From NCBI RefSeq assembly GCF_051388915.1, contig NZ_JBPKBH010000010.1, positions 236,307 to 300,306 on the forward strand: 64,000 nt of DNA, in the 5' to 3' direction. Made by a program: the position numbers and the translations under genes. Shown piece after piece: positions 19,562 to 28,417 of this stretch (position 1 is the stretch's first letter; the number at the start of each line of letters is the position of its first letter). The notes under the pieces were generated by a model. That model worked only from the letters and a program-made list of their open reading frames with translations, did not search any database and was not told the origin of the DNA. This stretch comes from Yinghuangia sp051388915 (GTDB lineage: Bacteria > Actinomycetota > Actinomycetes > Streptomycetales > Streptomycetaceae).

Positions 19562-20098
19562 ATGACCGCCGTCAGCGCCGCGGGATTCTCCGTGGCCACC
19601 CTTTTCCGCATGGACATGCCGGGTGGGGACTCCCCGGCGTCCGAAGGCGGAGCCGTCACCGACATCGCCGTGCGGGCCCTCGGCCCGCGCCGCGAATCGG
19701 TCAAGGCGGCGCGAGATTTCGCCGCGGACACGCTGGCACGCTGGGGAGCCGCCCAGTTGTCCGACGATCTCGCGCTCGTGGTGTCCGAACTGGTCACCAA
19801 CGCCTTGTGCCACGGTGTCGAAGGCGGGCCCGGCGGCGGGGAAGACCCCGGCGCCGGCACCGCCGGGCACCCGGTGCAACTGGCCATGCTGCGCAAGGGG
19901 ACCCGTGTGATGTGCGCGGTCCAGGACCCCGGTCCCGGACTGCCCGCCCCTCGGGATCCGGGCGACGGCGCGGAGACCGGGCGCGGCCTGCATATCGTCG
20001 AATGCTTCAGCAGTTCATGGGGCTGGTTTCCGTTGACCGGAGTCGCCGGACGGACCGGGAAAGTGGTCTGGGCGATGTTCCGGATACCCGGCCAATAG
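19562..20098 (+). CDS. RsbW-like ATP-binding protein of a WhiJ-type locus
   Basis: 178 residues; ATG 19562 has GGAGGTG just upstream. The GHKL/HATPase_c_2 fold is visible: the N-box LALVVSELVTNALCHG near residue 60-75, the G1 box VQDPGPGLPAP, and a GRGLHIVECFSSSWGW G2 region. Such proteins bind ATP and often act as anti-sigma or protein-switch kinases; in Streptomyces they sit next to DUF397 and XRE-DUF5753 genes, as here. No sigma factor or STAS gene is adjacent, so the partner is probably not a classical SigB-type one. The long frame upstream to 19205 is not protein-like. Confidence 0.85.
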   Translation: MTAVSAAGFSVATLFRMDMPGGDSPASEGGAVTDIAVRALGPRRESVKAARDFAADTLARWGAAQLSDDLALVVSELVTNALCHGVEGGPGGGEDPGAGTAGHPVQLAMLRKGTRVMCAVQDPGPGLPAPRDPGDGAETGRGLHIVECFSSSWGWFPLTGVAGRTGKVVWAMFRIPGQ

Positions 20099-20608
20099 CC
20101 CGGGAAATTTGACGCCACTTACGGAAGTACGGCAACCCGCCGTGCTTCCTGTGCGTATACGGGTGATCGCGATCGGCGTTCACTGTGCTATTTCTCATTC
20201 CCCGTTCCGGAAACGCGGCAGATGCCCCGTGGCACTGCGCGCCGGAATGTCCGGAATTTTCCGCCCGGCTTGGGCGATTTGCTGTCCCATGATCGTTGTG
20301 AACGATTTCCGCCGCATCGTGCGGTCATTTCTTAAGCCATTCTTAGGCGTGCCCTGTAATGCTTCTTATAGGGCCTCCCGAGCTTGTGTGGTGATGTGTG
20401 GGCGTGCGCTATCATCACTTCCGTACGCTGCATTTGCATGGTCAGATGCACGTGCAGATACAAGTGGCAGGGACACGGCGAACGGTGCCGGGAACGGCGG
20501 GAGCCTCCCGTACGCCCCGACTCCGGGCGCGACGAACGGCACAGGTCGTACCACCGGGGGTGGGCAATCGTCGCCGGTTCGCCCGGCAAGAGGTCCAGGA
20601 GACATGTC
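20099..20608. other. 510-base intergenic region with lower GC
   Basis: Between the ATPase and DUF397 genes. It is richer in A/T than its surroundings (for example around 20330-20380). The frame 20109-20732 has no protein-like features and no ribosome site. A weak hairpin (CGCCC-GGCTT-GGGCG) lies near 20262-20276. The useful content is the operator pair at 20429-20456. Confidence 0.5.
20429..20456 (+). promoter_or_regulatory. Second pair of TGCA-N2-TGCA operator-like sites
   Basis: TGCATTTGCA (20429-20438) and TGCACGTGCA (20447-20456) lie 18 bases centre to centre, upstream of the DUF397 start at 20609. A weak promoter (TTGCAT at 20434 with a TACAAG-like -10 near 20459) would be overlapped by them, which would suit repression. 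Confidence 0.55.
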
Positions 20609-20845
20609 ATGCACGGAACGCACAACGGGATGCCGGCCGGGTCTCTGCACGGGGTTACGTGGCAGAAGAGCAGGCGCAGCAACTCGCAGGGCAACTGCGT
20701 CGAGATGGCCGCGTTGCCCGACGGAGACATAGCCGTGCGCAACTCGCGGTACCCGGAAGGTCCCGCCCTCATCTACACCCGCGCCGAGATCGTCGCCCTC
20801 ATCCTGGGCGCGAAGGACGGCGACTTCGACAACCTCATCGCCTGA
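20609..20845 (+). CDS. DUF397 protein of the WhiJ-type locus
   Basis: 78 residues from ATG 20609, with AGGAG at 20596-20600. It has the DUF397 pattern: TWQKSRRSNSQGNCVEMAALPDG, then IAVRNSRYPEGPALIYTRAE and IVALILGAKDGDFDNL. DUF397 proteins are small actinobacterial regulators usually encoded beside an XRE-DUF5753 DNA-binding protein, and are thought to counteract it. Here that partner is the convergent gene at 20963-21829. Confidence 0.9.
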   Translation: MHGTHNGMPAGSLHGVTWQKSRRSNSQGNCVEMAALPDGDIAVRNSRYPEGPALIYTRAEIVALILGAKDGDFDNLIA

Positions 20846-20926
20846 CCGCGCCCGGGGCCGCAGCCGCAGCACGGGCGCGCGTCCGCGCGGCGGGGTGAGG
20901 GAACCGCAAGCCAGACGGCAAAGCAG

Positions 20927-20958
20927 ACGGGCCGCACCGGGTGACCGGTGCGGCCCGT
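20927..20958. terminator. Perfect 14-bp hairpin between convergent genes
   Basis: ACGGGCCGCACCGG (20927-20940) pairs perfectly with CCGGTGCGGCCCGT (20945-20958) around the loop GTGA. It lies between the DUF397 gene and the end of the XRE gene and should stop transcription from both. Confidence 0.8.
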
Positions 20959-20962
20959 TCTG

Positions 20963-21829
20963 TCAGGTCTCCTTGAGGATCCTGGCGAGCAGGTCCACAC
21001 TTCGGTCCGGCGGCAGGCCGTCGACGCTGAGCCGTTCCATGACCTCGGTGTACTGGTCGACGTCGTCGCGCTTGTCGAGGTACAGCGCGCTGGTCAGCTG
21101 CTCCAGGTAGACGACGTCCGGCAGGTCCGGCTCCGGGAAGCGCAGCAGCGTGAACGGCCCGCCCTCGGCCGCGTGCGCGCCGAAGCGGAACGGCATGACC
21201 TGGATCGTCACGTGTGGATGCGCCGCGGCGTCGATCAGATGCTGGATCTGACCGCGCATCACATCGCGGCCCCCTATGGGACGGCGCAGCGCGGCCTCGT
21301 CGAGCACCGCCCAGAGCCGGGGCGGCCGGACGCGGTCCAGGATCGCCTGGCGCTGCGTGCGAAGGCCCACGCGGCGCTCCACCTCAGGGGCCGAGGCGTT
21401 CGGCTGGCCGGCCACGATGACCGCCCGCGCGTAGTCAGCCGTCTGCAACAGGCCCGGGACGAATTGCACTTCGTAGGTGCGGATGACCGAAGCCGCCTCT
21501 TCGAGGCCGACATACACCTGGAACCAGCTCGGCAGGATGTCGCCGTAACTGTGCCACCAGCCCGTGGCGTTCGCCTCCCGGGTAAGGTTCAGCAGAGCCT
21601 CGCGTTCCGTCTCGTCGGTAACGCCGTACATCGTCAGCAGGTCCGCGACGTCGCGGTCTTTGAAGCTGACACGGCCCAGCTCCATTCGACTGATCTTCGA
21701 TTCGGAGGCCCGGATCTCGTAGCCCGCGTCCTCCCGCGAAATGCCTTGGGCCTCGCGGAGACGGCGGAGTTGGGAGCCGAGGAGAATACGGCGAACCGTC
21801 GAGCCGCTCCCCGGCTGCGCTGTGGGCAT
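20963..21829 (-). CDS. XRE-family regulator with DUF5753 (WhiJ/Scr1-like)
   Basis: 288 residues from ATG 21829, behind GGAGG. The helix-turn-helix is near residues 12-65 (LGSQLRRLREAQGISREDAGYEIRASESKISRMELG). The remaining 200 residues are DUF5753 (YVGLEEAASVIRTYEVQFVPGLLQTADYARAV, HPHVTIQVMPFRFGAH, PFTLLRFPEPDLPDVVYLEQ). These DNA-binding proteins pair with DUF397 proteins to control development or antibiotic production in Streptomyces. It is the probable reader of the TGCA palindromes upstream of the two plus-strand genes; that assignment is inference. Confidence 0.92.
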   Translation of the reverse strand: MPTAQPGSGSTVRRILLGSQLRRLREAQGISREDAGYEIRASESKISRMELGRVSFKDRDVADLLTMYGVTDETEREALLNLTREANATGWWHSYGDILPSWFQVYVGLEEAASVIRTYEVQFVPGLLQTADYARAVIVAGQPNASAPEVERRVGLRTQRQAILDRVRPPRLWAVLDEAALRRPIGGRDVMRGQIQHLIDAAAHPHVTIQVMPFRFGAHAAEGGPFTLLRFPEPDLPDVVYLEQLTSALYLDKRDDVDQYTEVMERLSVDGLPPDRSVDLLARILKET

Positions 21830-21860
21830 ACGTCCTACCTCCGGCAGAATGGACCAGCGC

Positions 21861-21890
21861 ATAGTATGACAGCGCCATCTCGCGTGTCCC
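21861..21890 (-). promoter_or_regulatory. Candidate promoter of the XRE gene
   Basis: On the minus strand GGGACA (21890-21885) and TACTAT (21866-21861) are 18 bases apart, about 30 bases upstream of the XRE start. Both hexamers match the vegetative consensus at four of six bases. No TGCA palindrome overlaps it. Confidence 0.35.
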
Positions 21891-22138
21891 CGAAACGCGG
21901 GATCAACGGTTGCTTCACGCCATCTTGCTACGTACCGCGATCACCGTGAAGGATCATCGACCTGACGGTGTGTCGGACCCTGGACACGCGGTGTCGGATA
22001 GTGAGACCCGCGAAGGCGCCCGAAGGTTGTGCCGCCGCACCCGGCAACAGCCCCGCCAAGCCACCCCACCGCCTCACCACGATCCCCCAACCCCGGGCCC
22101 GTGTACGGCGTGTCGGACCTTCGCCGTACGTTGCGGGC
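21891..22138. other. Divergent intergenic region, little seen
   Basis: The rest of the 309-base spacer between the XRE gene and the SWIM gene. It must hold the SWIM gene promoter, but no convincing -35/-10 pair was found, and no operator-like palindrome. Confidence 0.45.
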
Positions 22139-23554
22139 ATGTCGTCCAGCGTTCATTCTTTCACGTATCTGCGCTCGTCCGCACTTCTCGCCGGTGAGGG
22201 CGCACCGCGGCTCTCTTTGGAGACGTCCGGCGGGCTGACTTCGCACGGACTCTCCCCGTTTCCGCGCTTCTTCGCCGGATTTCTCACCGCGCCCGAGGCC
22301 GCGGCCGGCGGACTTCTCGCGGTCGCCGACGTCGCCGCGACGCGCTACCACCAGCCGCAGAACCGCGCTTGGCTCGATCCGGTGGTCACCGGCAACGGAG
22401 ACCGGCTGCGTTTCGAGTCGTTCAGCGGCTGCGGCGGCGTGTACGCGCGCCTCGACGTCCTGCCCGACGGCATCGACGGCGAAATGCTCGGCACCGGAAC
22501 GACGAACGTCGATGTGAACGCCCCGCTGCGGGAGGCCCTGACGATGGTCGGCGGCTCCGACCCGCTGCACATGGCCGTCGGCCCGGAGGACGTCACCGTC
22601 ACCACCTTCGACGGCCCCATCGTGGAGAAGAAGGTCCCGCTGCCCGACCGCTGGCTGCGCGGCTTCGCCGAAGTGCAGGTGCTGGCCTCGCGCTTCGACC
22701 TGCGCGCCGAGCTCACCGCCGTGGAGGCGGTGCGCTTCCTGCGCGCGCTGCCCAAGAACAACCGTCAGGTGCTGTGGGTGCGCCCGGTCGGCCGTACGCT
22801 GCGGGCGGCGCCCGGCCCGTCCGCCGGAGCGGTGTGCCTGGCCGGCCCCGACCGCCTGCGCGCCCTCGCCCGCATCCTCCGGCACGCCAAGGCACTTCGC
22901 GTGTACGGGCCCTCCGTGACGCCCGCGAGCCCCGCCGTCGCGTCCGCGTGGGAGGTCGAACTCCCGGGCATGCGGCTGACGCTGACGGTCTCCCCGGACG
23001 CCGCCCGCGGTTTCTCCGGCGAGGGCGCGGTGCTCGACGCCCTGGCCACCGACCAGGCGGCCGAGGACGCCGACCTGGTGTCGGCGCTGCTCGCCTGGGA
23101 ACCGCGCGTCGAGGTCGGCGACCTGGCACGGGACGCCGGGATCGACGCCGAACGGGTACGTGCCGCGCTCGTGCGGCTCGGGACCTCCGGCAGGATCGGC
23201 TACGACGTCGCGGAGGCCGCGTACTTCCACCGCGAACTCCCGTACGACACAGGGCGCGCCGAGCGCATGAACCCGCGGCTCCGGGACGCGCACGCGCTCG
23301 TCGACGGCGGGTCGGTGTCCGTCGACGGCGACAAGGCCCAGGTGCGCAGCGGGGAGACGACGTACCACGTGCGTACCGCGGGGGACGGCACGTGCACGTG
23401 TGAGTGGTGGGCGAAACACCGTGGCGGGCGTGGTCCCTGCAAGCATGTGCTGGCGACCCAGATCGCCGCCCGGCGGGCATCGGGCGGCGGCAGGGCCCCA
23501 GGTGACGGCACCGCGGCGGCGACCGCGACGACGGGAACGGAGGCGGCTCGGTGA
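22139..23554 (+). CDS. SWIM zinc-finger protein
   Basis: 471 residues from ATG 22139. The SWIM motif CxCxnCxH is near the C-terminus: the cysteines of CTCEWWAKHRGGRGPCKH are at about residues 420-437. The upstream 400 residues are a conserved helical/beta region seen in actinobacterial SWIM proteins, with no catalytic motif. The last 30 residues are Ala/Thr/Gly-rich. Its stop overlaps the next gene's GTG by four bases (GTGA), so the two are translated together. In other genomes SWIM proteins of this kind sit with MoxR ATPases and VWA proteins; those partners are not in this window. The role is unknown. Confidence 0.8.
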   Translation: MSSSVHSFTYLRSSALLAGEGAPRLSLETSGGLTSHGLSPFPRFFAGFLTAPEAAAGGLLAVADVAATRYHQPQNRAWLDPVVTGNGDRLRFESFSGCGGVYARLDVLPDGIDGEMLGTGTTNVDVNAPLREALTMVGGSDPLHMAVGPEDVTVTTFDGPIVEKKVPLPDRWLRGFAEVQVLASRFDLRAELTAVEAVRFLRALPKNNRQVLWVRPVGRTLRAAPGPSAGAVCLAGPDRLRALARILRHAKALRVYGPSVTPASPAVASAWEVELPGMRLTLTVSPDAARGFSGEGAVLDALATDQAAEDADLVSALLAWEPRVEVGDLARDAGIDAERVRAALVRLGTSGRIGYDVAEAAYFHRELPYDTGRAERMNPRLRDAHALVDGGSVSVDGDKAQVRSGETTYHVRTAGDGTCTCEWWAKHRGGRGPCKHVLATQIAARRASGGGRAPGDGTAAATATTGTEAAR

Positions 23555-26286
23555 CGGCTCCCACGTGGTCGGACGTACAGGCGCAGCTCAGGCGCAAAGG
23601 CGGGCGGCAGTCGCTCCCGGGCCTTTTCGAAGGGCTGAGTGAGAGCGAACGTCGCACGCTCGTCCCGGAGTTGAAGGACGCGGTCAAGAGCCGCAGCAAC
23701 CACTGGGGCAACGAATCGGTGGTGGTACCGCTGCGGGTCGCCGGTGCCGCGTGCATCGGCGGCGCCGCCGGAGTCAGCCAGTGGCTGGCCCGGCGGGACC
23801 TCCAACTGGGCTGGAAGGCCTCGCCAAACGAGGAAGTCGTCACCGTCCTGATGCAGCGCAGTCCCGAGTGGATCCCCGAGATCGCCGAGCGGCTGTCGGC
23901 GCGCCTCAGCGGCGAATGGTGGTCCGGCGACTGGGACCTGGTGGACCGGCTGGTGCGCGTCTCCGGCGCCGAGCCGCCGACCGCCGAGCGTTACACGCTG
24001 GGCTGGTTCGACAACCACACGCGGCAACAAGGCCGTCGCCCGCAGCACTTGGTGCAGTCCCTGCACGCCGACCCGCTGGCGCCCGTCATGCTGATGCGGC
24101 TCTTCGACGTGGAGCAGATCGGCCGCGCGGTCGCCGACAACGAGGGATGGCGGGACAGTTCGCCGGAGCGGACGTGGACGCACGCCTTCCGGAGCCTGGC
24201 CGACTCCGGCTTCATCGACCGCGAAGCCGTCCTGAACGCCTGCCTGTCCCGCCTCCTGCGCGGCGTCCAGCCGCCGGACGCCCGGGGATTCGTCTGTCTC
24301 TACGAGGCATTGGAGTCGACCGAGGACGAGCAGGCCGCGCGCACCACCACCTACCTGCGCCTGCTGCCCGACGGGCCCTCGGCCGCCGTCGCGGTCGTCC
24401 AGCCGACGCTGCGCGCCCTGGACGAGGCCGGGCGGCTCACCGGCGAGCAGGTGGCCGAGGCCACCCGTGCGGTGCTGTTCCGGCCCGAGAAGAAGTACGT
24501 GCGGGCCCAGTTCACGTGGCTCGACAAGGCCGTGCGCCGCCACCCCGACCACGCCGCCGACCTCCTGGCCGCCGCGGCGACGGTCTTCACGCAGGACGCG
24601 TCCGATCTCCACGACCGCGCCCTCAAGTCCATCGCCAGGTTCCTGCCGAAGCTGACCGTGCCGCAGAGCCTCGCGGTGCGCGCCGAACTGCGAGTGGCAC
24701 TCGACTACCTTGTCGAGCCCGGTCTCGGGGTGGCCGCCAGGCTGCTCGGCGAGGAGGCCGCACCCGCCGTTCCCGCGGCCGGGCCGGAGCTCCCGCCGTG
24801 CATGCCGCGCGAACTCCCCCCGCCCATCGCGTCGATCGACGAACTCGCGGAGGAACTCAACGCGTTCCTCGCCACGCGCCGCAACTCGTGGTCGAGTCGG
24901 ACACCGCCCACCGACCCGCTCGCCGTGGAGCGTCTCGTCGAAGCCCTGCTCCGGGAGTCCGCCCGCGACCGGCAGGCCCTCGCGGACGGCCTGCGGCCGG
25001 TCGTGGAACGGTCGTTGGAGGCCGGACGCATGACCGTGTACGGCGCGGACGTGCGGGACGCCTACACAGCCGTCGCCGCGATGGCCACCGCGAGCATCGG
25101 CAAGGGAGGCGGGCAACAGGGCTGGTTCCGAAGTCTGTTCGGCAAGGGCGAGGGCGGCACGCAGAAGCCTGACAAGGGCACGCCGGGGCCGCAGCACGCC
25201 GTGGTCATCCGCCTGCACGAGGTCGCACAGCGCCTTCGCGTCCCGAGCAGCGGGCCATACCTCGCCCGGCCGGTGACGGCGACCGGCTACGTCGACCCCG
25301 CCGAACTCGTCCATGGCCTTGAGGCGTGGGAGGCCGCAGGGCGCACGCCGTGGGCCTGCGACCTGGAGCAGGCACTGCTGCGCCTGCCCCGCGAGATCGA
25401 CGCGGACACGGTTGCCCGGGCCGGGAAGCTCGGTTCGCCTGCGGGCGAGTGGGCGGCCCGGGTGATGGCCGAGGGCGGCATGCCGGCGCCCGAGGTGACG
25501 ACGTGGCAGGGCAGCCGCGTACAGCCCCTGCACTGGTGGCAGGAGTCGGGGGCCGGACAGCCCACGCACCACTACCGCTTGGCGGCGATCGGTCCCACGC
25601 CCAAGGTCTTCGCCGACAGCAACATGGCACGGCTTCTGTGTGACCTGCCTGAGGGCAGCGGCCACTGGGAAGCGATCAACGGCTATGCGGTGTCCTCCGA
25701 TATGCCGTGCTGGGCTCTTCTCGCCCCGGCCCACCGCGACGTCATCGCGGCGCATGCCGCCGTCCCGCTCATCGTGACCGCGAACGACCACCGGGGGAAC
25801 ACCGAGATCCTGCCGCTGCTCGCCGAGGCGGACGGAACCCCCGGTGCGGGCATGTCCCTTGCCCTGGCGTACGGCTTGGGTGCCCGGCACCCGGAGGACC
25901 GGACCGTGGCGGCGGACGCGTACCTCACCCTCGCCGCGCGCACCGACGTGCCGTGGGACGCGTCGGCAACGGGCGCGACACTCGCGGGACTTGCCGCCAT
26001 CGACCGGGTCAAGACGACGCGCGTGGTCGACTCGCTCCGGCAGGTCGTCACCGCGGGTGCCTACGCCGCGACCTGGGACCTGATGACGGGGCTCCTGCCG
26101 CCCCTCTTGGCCGCTGAACGCCGCCCCGCGGGCCTCGGGGACCTCCTCGCGATCGCCGCCGAGGCCGCGGCCCGCAGCGGCGCCAGGGGGCTGTTGCCGG
26201 GTCTGGAAGCTGTCGCAGCGGCCAAGGGCGGGTCGCGCATCGTTGTGGAGGGCAGGCGGCTGCACACGGTGCTCAGCGCGGGCTGA
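23551..26286 (+). CDS. DUF6493-like large helical protein
   Basis: 911 residues from GTG 23551, overlapping the SWIM stop by four bases. The protein looks alpha-helical and repeat-like throughout, with ARM/HEAT-like stretches (DFLPKL, LTVPQSLAVRAELRVAL) and a central variable part near residue 420-530. No catalytic motif or membrane helix was recognised. Resemblance to DUF6493 and the coupling to a SWIM gene suggest the two act in one complex. The C-terminal third (about 550-911) is the best conserved part (PLHWWQESG, LAYGLGARHPEDR). Confidence 0.7.
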   Translation: MTAPTWSDVQAQLRRKGGRQSLPGLFEGLSESERRTLVPELKDAVKSRSNHWGNESVVVPLRVAGAACIGGAAGVSQWLARRDLQLGWKASPNEEVVTVLMQRSPEWIPEIAERLSARLSGEWWSGDWDLVDRLVRVSGAEPPTAERYTLGWFDNHTRQQGRRPQHLVQSLHADPLAPVMLMRLFDVEQIGRAVADNEGWRDSSPERTWTHAFRSLADSGFIDREAVLNACLSRLLRGVQPPDARGFVCLYEALESTEDEQAARTTTYLRLLPDGPSAAVAVVQPTLRALDEAGRLTGEQVAEATRAVLFRPEKKYVRAQFTWLDKAVRRHPDHAADLLAAAATVFTQDASDLHDRALKSIARFLPKLTVPQSLAVRAELRVALDYLVEPGLGVAARLLGEEAAPAVPAAGPELPPCMPRELPPPIASIDELAEELNAFLATRRNSWSSRTPPTDPLAVERLVEALLRESARDRQALADGLRPVVERSLEAGRMTVYGADVRDAYTAVAAMATASIGKGGGQQGWFRSLFGKGEGGTQKPDKGTPGPQHAVVIRLHEVAQRLRVPSSGPYLARPVTATGYVDPAELVHGLEAWEAAGRTPWACDLEQALLRLPREIDADTVARAGKLGSPAGEWAARVMAEGGMPAPEVTTWQGSRVQPLHWWQESGAGQPTHHYRLAAIGPTPKVFADSNMARLLCDLPEGSGHWEAINGYAVSSDMPCWALLAPAHRDVIAAHAAVPLIVTANDHRGNTEILPLLAEADGTPGAGMSLALAYGLGARHPEDRTVAADAYLTLAARTDVPWDASATGATLAGLAAIDRVKTTRVVDSLRQVVTAGAYAATWDLMTGLLPPLLAAERRPAGLGDLLAIAAEAAARSGARGLLPGLEAVAAAKGGSRIVVEGRRLHTVLSAG

Positions 26287-26362
26287 TGCCCGTCCCCCCG
26301 GCCGCCCCCCGAGGGCGGTCCGGTCCCGTGCGTCTCCGTCCCGGTGCGTCTCCGGTCACGGT

Positions 26363-26397
26363 CCGTCTCCGGTCCCACGCGGCGGGGCCGGAGACGG
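26363..26397. terminator. 10-bp hairpin between convergent genes
   Basis: CCGTCTCCGG (26363-26372) pairs with CCGGAGACGG (26388-26397). The sequence just before it repeats a CGTCTCCG motif three times. It separates the DUF6493-like gene from the convergent methyltransferase gene. Confidence 0.6.
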
Positions 26398-26448
26398 TGC
26401 CGGGCACAGGGCGGAGGTGGAGCGCGCAGCCCGCCGTCAACCGGTGTG

Positions 26449-27111
26449 TCAGCCGAGTACGCGCGCGAACGTCAGTCCGTCGGCGACCGGCAGGATGACC
26501 GCCTCGACGCGCGGGTCGGCGCGCACGTGCTCGTTGAAGCGGTGCACCGCCTCCGCGGCACTGTCGGGGGCGGGGGACACGACGTCGCCGCTGAAGAGGA
26601 CGTTGTCGGCGAGCAGCAGGCCGCCCGGGTTCATGCGGGGGATCAGGGCCTCCCAGTAGTCGACGTACCCGCCCTTGTCGGCGTCGACAAAGGCCATGTC
26701 GATATGGGGGTACGACGGCAGCGCGCTCAGCGTGTCGAGCGCCGGGGCAATGCGCAGTTCGATGCGGTCGGTGACCCCGGCCTTGAGCCACGCCTCGCGC
26801 GCGACCGCGGTCCACTCCTCCGACACGTCGCAGCACAGCAGCCGTCCGCCCTCGGGCAGGCCGCGCGCGATGGCGAGTGCGGAGTAGCCGGTGAACGTGC
26901 CGACCTCGACCGCGAAGCGCGGGGCGACGAGCTTTGTCAGCAGCGTCAGAAGGGTGCCCTGCTCGGGCGGGATCTGCATGGCCGCGCGGTTGCCCAGCGA
27001 TGTTTGGGTGCGCTCGATGAGCTCTTCCTGGACCGCGTCCGGGGGCGTTGAATGGTCGAGGATGTACTCGTACAGCGCCTCGGTGATCTGGACGTTCTTC
27101 GAGAGCGACAT
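26449..27111 (-). CDS. Class I SAM O-methyltransferase (caffeoyl-CoA type)
   Basis: 220 residues from ATG 27111, with GGAAGG ahead. It matches the COG4122 family: FAVEVGTFTGYSALAIARGLP (SAM motif I), LLCCDVSEEW, HIDMAFVDADKGGYVDYWEAL (metal-binding Asp), and LLLADNVLFSGDV. These enzymes methylate catechol-like hydroxyls with a divalent metal. The acceptor here is unknown, and no biosynthetic partner genes are next to it. Confidence 0.9.
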   Translation of the reverse strand: MSLSKNVQITEALYEYILDHSTPPDAVQEELIERTQTSLGNRAAMQIPPEQGTLLTLLTKLVAPRFAVEVGTFTGYSALAIARGLPEGGRLLCCDVSEEWTAVAREAWLKAGVTDRIELRIAPALDTLSALPSYPHIDMAFVDADKGGYVDYWEALIPRMNPGGLLLADNVLFSGDVVSPAPDSAAEAVHRFNEHVRADPRVEAVILPVADGLTFARVLG

Positions 27112-27202
27112 AGGCTTCCTTCCGGGACGCCGGGTCCGGTCGACTCGGTGATCGATCTTGTCAGAGTCGGCGGCCCCGGGACACGAGAGAAGGGTGCGAC
27201 GC

Positions 27203-27631
27203 GTGACCGACGCGAATGAGCCGTGGCGGCAGCGGCCCGAGGGAGCGGACACCGACGAGGCGGCCATGCAGGAGCTGGCTACCCGCGTGTTCGGTGCCGC
27301 GCGGTCCGGGGACGCGGAGATGCTGGCGAGCTACGTGGACGCCGGGCTGCCGGTCGACCTGGCCAACGACGCGGGCGACACGCTGCTGATGCTGTCCGCG
27401 TACCACGGGCATGTCGCGGCCGTCGAGGTGCTGCTCAAACGCGGTGCGGACGCAAACCGGGCGAACGACCGGGGGCAGACGCCTCTGGCCGGCGCAGTGT
27501 TCAAGAACGAGCCGGAGATCGCCCGGGCGCTGCTCGCGGCGGGCGCCGACCCGGACGCCGGGACGCCGTCGGCCGCCGACACGGCCCGCATGTTCGGCAA
27601 ACAGGACATGCTTTCGCCTCCCGCCGGGTAG
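27203..27631 (+). CDS. Ankyrin-repeat protein
   Basis: 142 residues from GTG 27203 (a GTG at 27194 is also possible). It has about three ankyrin repeats: GAARSGDAEMLASYVDAGLPVDLAND, then GDTLLMLSAYHGHVAAVEVLLKRGADANRAND, then GQTPLAGAVFKNEPEIARALLAAGADPDAG. It is a soluble protein with no enzyme domain, probably a protein-binding module. It diverges from the methyltransferase gene over about 90 bases and is followed closely by an unknown gene. Confidence 0.85.
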   Translation: MTDANEPWRQRPEGADTDEAAMQELATRVFGAARSGDAEMLASYVDAGLPVDLANDAGDTLLMLSAYHGHVAAVEVLLKRGADANRANDRGQTPLAGAVFKNEPEIARALLAAGADPDAGTPSAADTARMFGKQDMLSPPAG

Positions 27632-27663
27632 TAACGCTGACGCCGGGAGGCGGAGGCGATGCG

Positions 27664-28362
27664 ATGGGCGGCGGGGAGACGGGCACATGGGACGCCCTCG
27701 CACGCTTCGAGTTCGGCGCCGGGCTCCTGCACGTGCGGTCCGACCTGCCCGTCGCCATCGACGGCTCGCTCACCCCGTGGAGCGACCGCTACCACGGCCT
27801 GGTGCTGCGGGTGCCGGGCGTGCGGCGGGTGCGCCGCTTCGAGCTGGTCGGCGCGTTCGCGTCCGGCGAGCCCGGCCCGACGGCCGACGAAGCCGCGGAA
27901 TTCCCGGAGCCGGCCCGGTTCCTGACGCTGTACGACCTCAAGCACCCGGACGTGCTGAAGACCCCGGAGTTCCTCGGCCTCACCGCGATCGGCGGACCCG
28001 TGCCGCCGCAACTGGCGGCCGAGCTGGACGGGATCCGCCTCGTGTGCCGCGAACGCCACCGCTGGCCCTCGATATCCGTCGCCCGGTTGTTCCCCGCGGG
28101 AGACAAACTGCTGCACCTCGCGGTACGCGGCGACGACCGCGCGGTGGAGCGGTGGCTGCGCTCGGAGGCGGTGCCCGCGTTGTTGCCCGCGGTGGGCGCG
28201 GTCGGCGTGCGGTGGTTCGACGCGGGCGAGGGGCGCCACGTGGTGCTGTGCGAACTCCAGGGGCCGATCTGGCCGTTGCCCCCGACGGTCACGCACGATC
28301 TGGGTCCGGCGGTGTGGAGCGCGTACCGCCAGGACTATGTGCGCGACGCGCCGGGGGAGTGA
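27664..28362 (+). CDS. Protein of unknown function
   Basis: 232 residues from ATG 27664, with GGAGG upstream; it starts 32 bases after the ankyrin gene. The composition is normal for a soluble protein, with no signal peptide or membrane helix. The motifs RFLTLYDLKHPDVLKTPEFLGLT and LLHLAVRGDDRAVERWL recall ferredoxin-like EthD-type folds, but this is a weak resemblance. No function is assigned. Confidence 0.55.
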   Translation: MGGGETGTWDALARFEFGAGLLHVRSDLPVAIDGSLTPWSDRYHGLVLRVPGVRRVRRFELVGAFASGEPGPTADEAAEFPEPARFLTLYDLKHPDVLKTPEFLGLTAIGGPVPPQLAAELDGIRLVCRERHRWPSISVARLFPAGDKLLHLAVRGDDRAVERWLRSEAVPALLPAVGAVGVRWFDAGEGRHVVLCELQGPIWPLPPTVTHDLGPAVWSAYRQDYVRDAPGE

Positions 28363-28417
28363 AACGGGCCGTCGGGACGCGCCCGCTCTCGAAAGGTCGG
28401 CCGGCGGGCTTCCGTGC

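Noticed and set aside
20109..20732. 207-residue frame between the ATPase and DUF397 genes
   Set aside because: No ribosome site, no protein-like pattern, and it overlaps the DUF397 gene in another frame.
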